This document shows positions 54,951 to 62,999 of a DNA stretch of 64,000 bases, in pieces. The position numbers and the translations under genes were made by a program. The stretch lies in assembly GCF_017304635.1 (NCBI RefSeq), contig NZ_JAFKMA010000004.1, positions 307,105 through 371,104 of the forward strand. Direction: 5' to 3'. The stretch comes from Sphingomonas sp. Its GTDB lineage: Bacteria > Pseudomonadota > Alphaproteobacteria > Sphingomonadales > Sphingomonadaceae. The notes under the pieces were generated by a model, which was given only the letters and a program-made list of their open reading frames with translations, ran no database searches and was not told the origin of the DNA. Numbering within the stretch: position 1 is the stretch's first letter; each line of letters opens with the position of its first letter.

Positions 54951-55985
54951 GTGGCAAGCGCGCCGCAGTTCAATCTTAAGCCAGGGGTGTCCGATCGGCT
55001 GTATGCAGCGATCGGCGACTTCCTGTTCGCGCATCGGCTGAGCGTCGATCCCGTCAATTACGCCTTCGTGCATCGCGTGCTGAGCGCGCCGACCGGGCCG
55101 CTGGCCGCCGCGGTCGCGCAGATCACCGATGGCGGGGTCCGGCTGACGTCGCGCGATATCGAGGAACTGGGCAGCGCGGTCGCGACCGGCACGTCGCCGG
55201 GCGACGGCGTCGACGCGAGCAATGCCGAGGAAGCGATGCAGGCGCTGGTCGCGCGCACGCAGATGCAGGTCGAAGGCTTTGCCGATACGGTCGCCGCGAT
55301 CCGGGCGGAAACGCGCGGGTTCGGTCGTGATCTCGAAGCGAGCGCAGCGGCGATGCGCGGTGGCGCCGAACAGGCGATCGACATCACGCGGCTGGCGAGC
55401 ACCATGCTCGACCGCGTGCGGGCCGCCGAAGCGCGGATGGCGAGCGCCAACGAGGAAGCCGACGCGTTGCGGCGCGAGCTCGAGACCGCACGCCACGATG
55501 CCAAGGCCGATCCGCTGACCGGCCTCGCCAATCGCCGTGCCTTCGAGGAAGCGTTCGAAGCGGCGAGCGGCGCCGGCGCGCCGATCTGCGTCGCATTGTG
55601 CGACGTCGATCGCTTCAAGTCGGTCAACGATCGCTTCGGCCATGCCGTCGGCGACCGTGTGCTCAAGGTCATCGCCGGCGCGTTGCGCGAAGCGTGCGGC
55701 GAGCATCTGGTCGCACGCTATGGCGGCGAGGAATTCGCGGTGCTGTTCACTGGTTGTGCGGTCGACGTCGCGGCCGATACGCTCGATACCGCACGCGATG
55801 CCGTGGCGGCCAAGCGCTATCGCCTGCGCGAGACCGACGCCCCGCTCGGCGCGGTCACCTTTTCCGGCGGGGTAAGTGCCCATAATGACGGCGAATCGCT
55901 GGGATCGGTGATGGGGCGGGCCGACCGACTGCTTTATCGCGCGAAGGACGGCGGCCGGAACCTGATCGAGCGCGACGCCGCGTAG
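54951..55985 (+). CDS. GGDEF diguanylate cyclase with N-terminal helical region
   Basis: 344 aa. Makes cyclic di-GMP. The C-terminal GGDEF domain contains ADPLTGLANRRAFEEAF, CDVDRFKSVNDRFGHAVGDRVL and the active GGEEF (258-262). No RxxD inhibitory site is visible five residues before GGEEF, so product inhibition may be absent. The N-terminal 180 residues are soluble and helical with a coiled-coil (ARMASANEEADALRREL) and no membrane segment. Starts with GTG at 54951. Downstream lies a sigma-54-type promoter region. Confidence 0.9.
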   Translation: MASAPQFNLKPGVSDRLYAAIGDFLFAHRLSVDPVNYAFVHRVLSAPTGPLAAAVAQITDGGVRLTSRDIEELGSAVATGTSPGDGVDASNAEEAMQALVARTQMQVEGFADTVAAIRAETRGFGRDLEASAAAMRGGAEQAIDITRLASTMLDRVRAAEARMASANEEADALRRELETARHDAKADPLTGLANRRAFEEAFEAASGAGAPICVALCDVDRFKSVNDRFGHAVGDRVLKVIAGALREACGEHLVARYGGEEFAVLFTGCAVDVAADTLDTARDAVAAKRYRLRETDAPLGAVTFSGGVSAHNDGESLGSVMGRADRLLYRAKDGGRNLIERDAA

Positions 55986-56091
55986 GAAATCGCGCCAATA
56001 GTCGGCGGGTGGCACATCAAAGTTTGGCGGTTATCACGACCTTACTGTGCTCGTCAAAATAATATCTAGCTTTTACAATCACATATAGAAT

Positions 56092-56107
56092 TGGCACGAC
56101 TGGTGCA
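56092..56107 (+). promoter_or_regulatory. Sigma-54-type (-24/-12) promoter
   Basis: TGGCACG (56092-56098) - ACTG - GTGCA (56103-56107). The GG (56093-56094) and GC (56105-56106) are separated by exactly 10 bp, the required spacing, with one mismatch to TTGC. An A/T-rich stretch (56054-56090) precedes it. Expected transcript start is near 56118, upstream of the 35-aa peptide gene. rpoN is encoded at 19465. Confidence 0.6.
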
Positions 56108-56120
56108 AAGTCCTGGGCAA

Positions 56121-56142
56121 GGCCGCCGAATGAACGGCGGCC
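56121..56142 (+). repeat. Perfect stem-loop at the expected 5' end of the transcript
   Basis: GGCCGCCG - AATGAA - CGGCGGCC, an 8-bp stem with a 6-nt loop that begins about 3 nt after the inferred start site of the sigma-54 promoter and 22 nt before the peptide ATG. Could stabilise the mRNA or control translation (inference). Confidence 0.65.
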
Positions 56143-56163
56143 GGTCATAAAGGGATATCAGTC

Positions 56164-56271
56164 ATGTCGGTTCGTTCGATCTCGGGTCAGGCGTTCTTCT
56201 CGCTCGTCGCGGCGCTGCTGTGCTCGGCAGCCCTCATCAACGCCGCCACCTCGGTCGTCCCGTTCGCATGA
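56164..56271 (+). CDS. Small hydrophobic peptide, 35 aa
   Basis: Begins MSVRSISGQAFFSLVAALLC, with a basic start, one hydrophobic helix (FFSLVAALLCSAALINAA) and the tail TSVVPFA. AAAGGGATATCAGTC supplies a ribosome site before the ATG. Probably a one-helix membrane peptide or a short exported peptide; no family recognised with certainty. It is the first gene after the sigma-54-type promoter and the hairpin; ung follows 75 bp later. Confidence 0.6.
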   Translation: MSVRSISGQAFFSLVAALLCSAALINAATSVVPFA

Positions 56272-56346
56272 GCGGGACCGTCGCCGCCCTCGGGTCGCAG
56301 CATCCGTGCATTGACAGCGCCACCCCGGCTGGGGTCAAGCACGGCG

Positions 56347-57051
56347 ATGGGCGAGATCAGGCTGCACCCGAGCTGGCTGGAGCCGTTGCGCGGCGAGTTC
56401 GCGCAACCCTACATGTCAACTTTGCGCGCGTTTCTGGTTGCTGAGCGGTCCGCCGGCAAACGTATCTTTCCCGCCCCCAACGACTGGTTCCGCGCGCTCG
56501 ACCTGACGCCGCTCGATCGAGTCCGCGTCGTCATCCTGGGGCAGGATCCGTATCATGGCGAGGGCCAGGCGCACGGCCTCAGCTTCTCGGTCCGGCTCGG
56601 CGTCCGCGTCCCGCCGAGCCTCGCCAACATCTATCGCGAGTTGGAAAGCGACCTCGGCATCGCGCCGGCGCGGCACGGCTTCCTCGAACATTGGGCGCAG
56701 CAGGGCGTGTTGTTGCTCAATGCGGTGCTGACGGTCGAGATGGGCCGCGCGGCGGCGCACCAGGGGCGCGGGTGGGAACGCTTCACCGATGCGGTGATCC
56801 GGCTGGTCAACGCGCAGACGCGGCCGACCGTCTTCATGCTGTGGGGCAGCCATGCCCAGAAGAAGGCGGCGTTCGTCGATTCGGTTGATCGCGGCGGGCG
56901 GCATCTCGTCATAAAGTCGGTCCATCCGTCGCCGCTGTCGGCGCATGGCGGGTTCTTCGGCAGCAAGCCGTTCAGCCGCGCCAACGCGTTCCTGATCGAG
57001 CATGGCGAACCGCCGATCGACTGGGCGCTGCCAGCGTTAGAACAGGGATAA
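56347..57051 (+). CDS. ung: Uracil-DNA glycosylase
   Basis: 234 aa. Removes uracil from DNA in base excision repair. Family 1 motifs: [17 protein letters not shown] with catalytic D67, the [12 protein letters not shown] segment and [22 protein letters not shown] with H193. ATG 56347 gives the usual length; a TTG at 56311 in the same frame would add 12 residues. Overlaps the convergent thpR-like gene by 15 bp at its end. Confidence 0.95.
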   Translation: MGEIRLHPSWLEPLRGEFAQPYMSTLRAFLVAERSAGKRIFPAPNDWFRALDLTPLDRVRVVILGQDPYHGEGQAHGLSFSVRLGVRVPPSLANIYRELESDLGIAPARHGFLEHWAQQGVLLLNAVLTVEMGRAAAHQGRGWERFTDAVIRLVNAQTRPTVFMLWGSHAQKKAAFVDSVDRGGRHLVIKSVHPSPLSAHGGFFGSKPFSRANAFLIEHGEPPIDWALPALEQG

Positions 57052-57576
57052 TTGCCGCTCCGGCATCAGCGCCCAGCGACCGATTTCCTGATGCCGCGTC
57101 TCGCCCAGATGGCTGTGGATCAGCACGATCTCCTCGGCCTGCCAGCCGATCGGGGCGATGGCGTGCGAGAACGGCGCGCCGTGCGGATAGCCCAGGGTCA
57201 GGTGGGGATTGAACGCCCAGTCCCGGCGCGGCGCCAGCCCGACCGCCAGCAGCGCGGCGCGGATCGCGGCGTGGAGCCGCATCAACGCCGCGGGCCGGCG
57301 GCCGACGCGCAAGCCGATCCAGCCGCCCAGCCCGACGATCCGCTCCAGCGCAAAGGCGAAGGAATCGCTTTCGACGCGCGATCCCGCGGTGACGAGTCGA
57401 TCGACCAACTGCCTGTCCGCCGCGGCGACGTCGTCGAGGATGTCGAGCGTGACGTGCCAATGCTCGTCCGGAATGGCGTGTGTGGGACAATGGTCGCGCC
57501 GGGCCGTTGCCAGCTGCGGCAACGCGGCGGCGGCGGGCTTGAGCGCGAAGAAGAAGCGGTCGCCGAACTTGGCCAT
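57037..57576 (-). CDS. 2H phosphoesterase, RNA 2',3'-cyclic phosphodiesterase (ThpR-like)
   Basis: 179 aa. The two HxT motifs of the 2H family are present: [10 protein letters not shown] and [12 protein letters not shown]. They support a 2'-5' RNA ligase-like cyclic phosphodiesterase (ThpR/LigT). RNA substrate is not defined. Start 57576 ([14 protein letters not shown]) begins the domain directly; longer in-frame starts exist upstream but extend over another gene. Convergent with ung. Confidence 0.85.
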   Translation of the reverse strand: MAKFGDRFFFALKPAAAALPQLATARRDHCPTHAIPDEHWHVTLDILDDVAAADRQLVDRLVTAGSRVESDSFAFALERIVGLGGWIGLRVGRRPAALMRLHAAIRAALLAVGLAPRRDWAFNPHLTLGYPHGAPFSHAIAPIGWQAEEIVLIHSHLGETRHQEIGRWALMPERQLSLF

Positions 57577-57683
57577 GGCGCGAACTCCGAATCGGATGAT
57601 ATGTTCATGATATGTTCTTGCGTCCGACGAGTCGAATCCGTCGGCATCGGGAGCAGGCAGGCGGTCGGATCGTTGCGATACGC

Positions 57684-58100
57684 ATGACCGACCTTTCGCG
57701 TTTCCACGCCGCGCAAGCCGGCGTGATCGATGGTGCGCTCGCCGAACTGCGCGCTGGGGCCAAGTCCAGCCATTGGATGTGGTTCGTGTTCCCGCAGATC
57801 GCCGGGCTGGGCGCGAGCGACATGGCGCGGCGCTATGCGATCCGCGATCTGGCGGAGGCACGCGCCTATCTCGCCGACCCGGTGTTGCGCGAACGGCTGG
57901 AGGCGGGTGTCGCGGCGATGCTCGGCTGGGCGGGGCGGCGGTCGGCCGACGCGATCCTGGGCGGGATCGATGCGGTCAAGCTGCGCTCGAGCCTGACCCT
58001 GTTCGAAGCGGCGGCGGGTGAGGGCAGCGACCCGTACGCAGCCTGTCTCGACGCATTCTACGGCGGCGAACGCGACCCGGCGACGCTGGCGCGGCTCTAG
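57684..58100 (+). CDS. DUF1810 family protein
   Basis: 138 aa. Typical DUF1810 start MTDLSRFHAAQAGVIDGALAEL, then GAKSSHWMWFVFPQIAGLGASDMARRYAI and a C-terminal LFEAAAGEG...CLDAFYGGERDPATL. Function unknown; calpastatin-named homologues exist without evidence of that role. Divergent from the thpR-like gene with 107 bp between starts and 14 bp upstream of fdhD, so co-transcription with fdhD is possible. Confidence 0.88.
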   Translation: MTDLSRFHAAQAGVIDGALAELRAGAKSSHWMWFVFPQIAGLGASDMARRYAIRDLAEARAYLADPVLRERLEAGVAAMLGWAGRRSADAILGGIDAVKLRSSLTLFEAAAGEGSDPYAACLDAFYGGERDPATLARL

Positions 58101-58114
58101 GCTATCGTCGCGCG

Positions 58115-58900
58115 ATGCATGTCCCGCCGCCGAGCATCGTCACGCGATTCGATCGCCATGCGGCCGACGGCATCGTCACGTCGGTCGAACGCGCGCTGGC
58201 CGCGGAAACGCCGATCGCGATCGAGGTCAACGGCATCGGCTATGCCGTCCTGATGGCCAGCCCGGCCGACCTGGTCGACCTGGCATACGGCTTCGCGTTG
58301 ACCGAACGGTTGATCGACGGTGCCGACGATGTCGAGGATTGCCTGGTCCACCCCCAGCCCGATGGCGTGATCGTGCGATTGAGCGTGGGTGCGCGAGTCG
58401 CCGACCGCGTGGTCGAGCGGGTGCGGCATCGCGTGTCCGAATCGTCGTGCGGGCTGTGTGGCATCGAGAATCTGGCGCAGGCGATGCGGCCGTTGCCGCC
58501 CGTCACCGTGCGGTTTGCGGGAACGGAGGCGGCGGTGTTCGCCGCACTCGGCGCGCTCTCGGCCGCGCAGCCGCTCAACGCCGCGACCGGCGCGGTGCAC
58601 GCCGCTGCGCACTGCGATGCGGCCGGACGCGTGTTGACGGTGCGCGAGGATGTCGGGCGCCACAACGCTTTCGACAAGCTGATCGGCGCGATGCTGCGAG
58701 CCGGAACCGCGTGGGAGGGCGGCTTCGCGCTGCTGACCTCACGCTGCTCGTACGAATTGGTCGAGAAAGCGGCGATCGCGCAATGTCCGCTGCTCGCGAC
58801 GATCTCTGCCCCGACCGCGCTGGCGGTCGCGCGAGCGGAGGCGGCCGGCTTGCGACTCGTCGCCCTCGCGCGCCCCGATGCCTTGCTGGCATACCCATGA
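58115..58900 (+). CDS. fdhD: Formate dehydrogenase accessory sulfurtransferase FdhD
   Basis: 261 aa. Transfers sulfur from IscS to the molybdenum cofactor needed by formate dehydrogenase-type enzymes. The conserved CxxC is SSCGLCG (C112, C115), with GFALTERLI and TREDVGRHNAFDKLIG-like VREDVGRHNAFDKLIG downstream. Its stop overlaps the mobA start (ATGA), and a molybdoenzyme of the FdhF/YdeP type lies 1.7 kb downstream, fitting a cofactor-plus-enzyme unit. Confidence 0.95.
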   Translation: MHVPPPSIVTRFDRHAADGIVTSVERALAAETPIAIEVNGIGYAVLMASPADLVDLAYGFALTERLIDGADDVEDCLVHPQPDGVIVRLSVGARVADRVVERVRHRVSESSCGLCGIENLAQAMRPLPPVTVRFAGTEAAVFAALGALSAAQPLNAATGAVHAAAHCDAAGRVLTVREDVGRHNAFDKLIGAMLRAGTAWEGGFALLTSRCSYELVEKAAIAQCPLLATISAPTALAVARAEAAGLRLVALARPDALLAYP

Positions 58901-59430
58901 GGACGCTCGGTGCGGTGCTGGCCGGCGGGCGATCGAGTCGGTTCGGCAGCGACAAGGCGCTGGCCGGTTGGCGCGGACGGCCGTTGATCGATCACGTCAT
59001 CGATACGCTCGCCGCGACGGTCGATGCCGTCGTGATCTGCGGACGATCCTATCGCGATCTGCCGGCGCTCGCCGATCGACCGGCGCCCGACCTCGGCCCG
59101 CTCGCCGCGATCAACGCGGCCTTGCATTGCGCAGGAAACGCGGGGTTCGACCGCATCCTGACCGTGCCGTGCGATGTGCCGACGATCGATCGAGCCTTGC
59201 TGGATGTTCTCCTGATGCGGGACGACGCGGCCTTTCTTGCCGACATGCCGGTGGTCGGTATCTGGCCGGCCACGCTCGCCGCAGCGCTCGACGCCCATCT
59301 GGCGACCGACGGCACGCGCTCGATCCGGGGCTGGGCGGCGGCGATCGGCGCCACCCCGATCGCGTTAGTGGCGGCGCAACTGCCCCCCAATATCAACCGC
59401 CCCGACGATCTTGCCAAGCTAACCGACTGA
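58897..59430 (+). CDS. mobA: Molybdenum cofactor guanylyltransferase MobA
   Basis: 177 aa. Adds GMP to molybdopterin to make the bis-MGD cofactor. Nucleotidyltransferase motif VLAGGRSSRFGSDKAL, metal-binding LTVPCDVPTID, and C-terminal NINRPDDLAKL match MobA. Translationally coupled to fdhD by a 4-base overlap. This agrees with the bis-MGD requirement of the downstream molybdoenzyme. Confidence 0.92.
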   Translation: MRTLGAVLAGGRSSRFGSDKALAGWRGRPLIDHVIDTLAATVDAVVICGRSYRDLPALADRPAPDLGPLAAINAALHCAGNAGFDRILTVPCDVPTIDRALLDVLLMRDDAAFLADMPVVGIWPATLAAALDAHLATDGTRSIRGWAAAIGATPIALVAAQLPPNINRPDDLAKLTD

Positions 59431-59507
59431 TCGAGATCAGCATTATTGCGTGTAGCAATTCAGGAACCCTGCGCGTTCGACCATTTAGCCTCTAGGAGAT
59501 CGCGCCG

Positions 59508-60590
59508 ATGCCAGCCCCCGTCCGTTTCACCCCGCACGTCGAACAGGTCCAGCCCGACGAGGCGGAGACGATCCGCGAACTCAACGAAACCTTCGACGTC
59601 ATCCTGAAGAAGACGGCCGAGGATTACGGCCATGCGGTGCGCTCGGTCCATGCCAAGGCGCACGGCATCCTGCGCGGTGAACTGACGATCGACGGCGACT
59701 TGCCGCCCGACCTCGCGCAGGGCCTGTTCGCGACGCCGGGCACGCATCCCGCCTTTCTCCGCCTGTCGACCAATGCCGGCGATATCCTGCCCGACGCGAT
59801 CAGCCTGCCGCGCGGTTTCGCGCTCAAGGTGCTCGACGTCGCGGGCGAGCGGCTGCCGGGGTCGGACGGCACGACGCAGGACTTCATCATGGTGAACGCG
59901 CCGGCGTTCCAGGCGAAGACCGCGGCCAAGTTCCTCGGCAATCTGAAGTTGCTTGCCAAGACCACCGATCGGATCGAGGGCACCAAGAAGGTGCTGTCGG
60001 CGGCGCTGCGCGGCGTGCACAATGCGATCGAGGCGGTCGGGCTGCAACCGCCGGCGACGATCGACACGCTGGGCGGCGCACCCAATGTCGAGCCGCTGGG
60101 CGAGACCTATTACTCGGTCACGCCGTTTCGCTACGGCGACTATATCGCGAAGTTCCGCCTGCGCCCGGTCGCCCCGGCGATGACCGCGCTGAGCGGCGAG
60201 ATCATCGATGTCGCCGGCCGCGAGGATGCGATCCGCGAGGAAGTGCAGACCGAGATGCGCGACATCGACGCCGAATGGGAATTCGGCGTGCAGCTCGCTT
60301 ACGACCTGGACGAGCAACCGATCGAGGATTCGACGGTGCCGTGGGACGAGGAGAAGTTTCCGTTCCGCCGTGTCGGTACGCTCCGCGCGCGACATCAGGA
60401 CAGTTGGGCGCCCGCGTTGGTGAAGCAGGTCCAGGACGAGATGCGCTTCAGTATCTGGACGGGCCTTGCCGCGCACCAGCCGCTCGGCAACATCAACCGC
60501 GCGCGCAACGAACCCTATCGCCGTTCGGCGGACTTCCGGGCGCGGTTCAATCATTGTCCCTATCACGAGCCCGTCGTCGAGAGCGTCTGA
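59508..60590 (+). CDS. Catalase-like heme protein (short, y4iL-type)
   Basis: 360 aa. Related to the catalase superfamily but shorter than true monofunctional catalases (about 480 aa). Visible features are RSVHAKAHGILRGELTI with a candidate distal histidine (H48 or H52), FLRLSTNAGDILPD, and PFRYGDYIAKFRLRPV. Loss of the usual flanking domains suggests peroxidase or lipid-related activity rather than high-rate catalase. The promoter region contains ATTGC-GTGTA-GCAAT (59445-59459). Lies between mobA and the molybdoenzyme gene. Confidence 0.8.
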   Translation: MPAPVRFTPHVEQVQPDEAETIRELNETFDVILKKTAEDYGHAVRSVHAKAHGILRGELTIDGDLPPDLAQGLFATPGTHPAFLRLSTNAGDILPDAISLPRGFALKVLDVAGERLPGSDGTTQDFIMVNAPAFQAKTAAKFLGNLKLLAKTTDRIEGTKKVLSAALRGVHNAIEAVGLQPPATIDTLGGAPNVEPLGETYYSVTPFRYGDYIAKFRLRPVAPAMTALSGEIIDVAGREDAIREEVQTEMRDIDAEWEFGVQLAYDLDEQPIEDSTVPWDEEKFPFRRVGTLRARHQDSWAPALVKQVQDEMRFSIWTGLAAHQPLGNINRARNEPYRRSADFRARFNHCPYHEPVVESV

Positions 60591-60640
60591 CGGATTGCCA
60601 TCCCGCCGCCGCGCTGCGACGATCGGACGAAGAGGAGAAT

Positions 60641-62935
60641 ATGATGGCCGAGGGCACCGTGCGCTATACCGGGTCGGCCGGCGGGTTCGGCTCGGTCAAG
60701 GGCATGGCCAAGGTCGCGCGGCGCGAGCGGCCGATCGCCGGCGCGCTCACCACGCTAGCGCACCAGAACAAGACCGAAGGTTATATGTGCTCGTCGTGCG
60801 CGTGGGGGAAACCGGCCAGCCCGCACACGTTCGAATTCTGCGAGAACGGCGCCAAGGCGACGTTGTGGGATTTGACGCGCGACCGCTGCACGCCTGACTT
60901 CTTCGCCCAGCATACCGTCAGCGCACTGCGCGGCTGGGAGGATTACGACCTGGAGATGACCGGGCGGCTGACGCATCCGCTGCGCTACGATGCCGCCAGC
61001 GACACCTATGTACCGTGCGACTGGGACGAAGCGTTTGCCGGGATCGCCGCCGCGCTCCGGCCGCTGCCGCCGAAGTCGGTCGTGTTCTACGCCTCCGGCA
61101 AGGCCAGTCTGGAGACCAGCTATCTCTACGCCTTGCTCGCGCGACGGTTCGGCAACAACAACCTGCCCGACAGTTCGAACATGTGCCACGAGACCACGTC
61201 GGTCGGTCTCAAGAAGGTGATCGGATCGCCGGTCGGCACCTGCAAGCTCGAGGATTTCGAGAGCTGCGACTGCATCCTCTATTTCGGGCAGAATCCGGGG
61301 ACCAACAGCCCGCGCTTCCTCCACCCGCTGCAACTGGCCGCGCAGCGCGGATGCAAGATCATCGTGTTCAACCCGATCCGCGAGGTCGGGCTGATCCGTT
61401 TCATCAATCCGCAGAATCCGATGCAGATGCTGACCCAGCACCCGACGCCGCTCGCGCATCAATATCTCCAGGTGCGCCCCGGCGGCGACATCGCCGCGAT
61501 CATGGGCATGGCGAAGCGGGTGCTCGAACGCGACGCGATCGCGCAAGCCGCGGGCGAACCGCGCGTGCTCGATCAGGATTTCCTCGACCAGCACACGCAC
61601 GACTGGGACGCGTTCCGCACGCAGGCCGAGGCGACCGGATGGAACGCGATCGAACGCGAATCCGGTCTGAAACGCGGCGACCTGGAAGCGGCGGCCGACG
61701 TCTATTGCGATGCCGAGCGCACCATCGCGGTCTACGGCATGGGCATCACCCAGCACGTCCACGGCACCAAGAGCATCGGGATGATCGTCAACCTGATGCT
61801 GATGCGCGGCAATATCGGCCAGAAGGGCGCCGGCATGTGCCCGGTGCGCGGCCATTCGAACGTGCAGGGCCAGCGGACGGTCGGCATCTCCGAAAAGCCC
61901 GAGCTCGTGCCCCTCGACAAGATCGCCGAACAGTTCGGCTTCGAACCCCCGCGCGACACGGGACATACCACGGTCGAAGTGTGCGAGGGCGTGGTCGACG
62001 GATCGGTCAAGGCGCTGGTCAGCCTGGGCGGCAATCTGGTGCGCGCAGTGCCCGATCATCGCGCGGTCGAGGAGCCGTGGATGGAACAGGCGCTGACCGT
62101 GTTCGTCGCGACCAAGCTCAACCGTAGCCACCTGATCCACGGCAAGGTGTCGTACCTGCTCCCCTGCCTCGCCCGGCCCGAGGCCGACGTGCAGGCGTCC
62201 GGTCCGCAGGCGGTGACGATCGAGGACAGCTTCAGTTGCATCCACGGGTCCTGGGGCAAGCGCCCGCCGGCCAGCCCGCATCTGAAGTCCGAGGTGGCGA
62301 TCGTCGCGGGAATCGCCGAAGCCTTGGGGTATACTAGCGACAAATTGCGCTGGGACGAATGGACCGCGGACTATGCGCTGATCCGTGATGAGATCGCGGA
62401 AACCTATCCGGAGCTGTTCCACGACTTCAACGCGCGGATGTGGCAGCCGGGCGGCTTCTACAAGGGCAACAAGGCGCGCGAGCGGATCTGGCTGACCGAA
62501 AGCGGCAAGGCGGAGTTCACCGTGCCCGAAAGCCTGAGCGCGCTGGGCGTCGGCGACGCGCTGGGACGGTTCCACCTGGTGACGCTGCGATCGAACGACC
62601 AGTTCAACACGACGATCTACGGCCATGACGATCGCCTGCGCGGCATCCACGGCACCCGCATGGTCCTGCTCATCAGCCCGCGCGACATGGCCGAGCACGG
62701 CTTGCGGCGTGGCGAGCTGGTCAGCCTGATCGGCGACGCCGGCGACAATGTCGAGCGCCGGGTCGAGGGGCTGGCGGTGACGCCGTTCGACCTGCCCGAC
62801 GGTTGCGTCGCCGGTTATTATCCCGAACTCAATCCGCTGGTGCCGCTGTGGTACCACGACAAGGATTCGAAGACCCCGGCGGCGAAGGGCGTGCCGGTGC
62901 GGATCGAGCGGGCGAGCAAAGGGGCCGGAGTCTAG
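60641..62935 (+). CDS. FdhF/YdeP-type molybdopterin oxidoreductase
   Basis: 764 aa. Resembles the TIGR01701 family (E. coli YdeP-like, formate dehydrogenase alpha-like). Motifs: MCSSCAWGKP (C50, C53), NNNLPDSSNMCHETTSVGLKKVIG (C182 in the active-site region), molybdopterin-binding FGQNPGTNSPR and VRGHSNVQGQRT, and the C-terminal VTLRSNDQFNTTIYGHDDRLRG. It lacks an N-terminal 4Fe-4S ferredoxin domain and no beta/gamma subunit is nearby, so its electron partner is unknown. AGAGGAGAAT precedes ATG 60641. Preceded by fdhD and mobA. Confidence 0.88.
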   Translation: MMAEGTVRYTGSAGGFGSVKGMAKVARRERPIAGALTTLAHQNKTEGYMCSSCAWGKPASPHTFEFCENGAKATLWDLTRDRCTPDFFAQHTVSALRGWEDYDLEMTGRLTHPLRYDAASDTYVPCDWDEAFAGIAAALRPLPPKSVVFYASGKASLETSYLYALLARRFGNNNLPDSSNMCHETTSVGLKKVIGSPVGTCKLEDFESCDCILYFGQNPGTNSPRFLHPLQLAAQRGCKIIVFNPIREVGLIRFINPQNPMQMLTQHPTPLAHQYLQVRPGGDIAAIMGMAKRVLERDAIAQAAGEPRVLDQDFLDQHTHDWDAFRTQAEATGWNAIERESGLKRGDLEAAADVYCDAERTIAVYGMGITQHVHGTKSIGMIVNLMLMRGNIGQKGAGMCPVRGHSNVQGQRTVGISEKPELVPLDKIAEQFGFEPPRDTGHTTVEVCEGVVDGSVKALVSLGGNLVRAVPDHRAVEEPWMEQALTVFVATKLNRSHLIHGKVSYLLPCLARPEADVQASGPQAVTIEDSFSCIHGSWGKRPPASPHLKSEVAIVAGIAEALGYTSDKLRWDEWTADYALIRDEIAETYPELFHDFNARMWQPGGFYKGNKARERIWLTESGKAEFTVPESLSALGVGDALGRFHLVTLRSNDQFNTTIYGHDDRLRGIHGTRMVLLISPRDMAEHGLRRGELVSLIGDAGDNVERRVEGLAVTPFDLPDGCVAGYYPELNPLVPLWYHDKDSKTPAAKGVPVRIERASKGAGV

Positions 62936-62999
62936 TTAAGAGGTTGTTTTCGTTCGCCCGCTACTATTCCCGCGAACGCTCACGTTCGGGGGATTTCAG

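Noticed and set aside
60755-62857. 700-codon minus-strand ORF
   Set aside because: Antisense of the molybdoenzyme gene, without recognisable domains.
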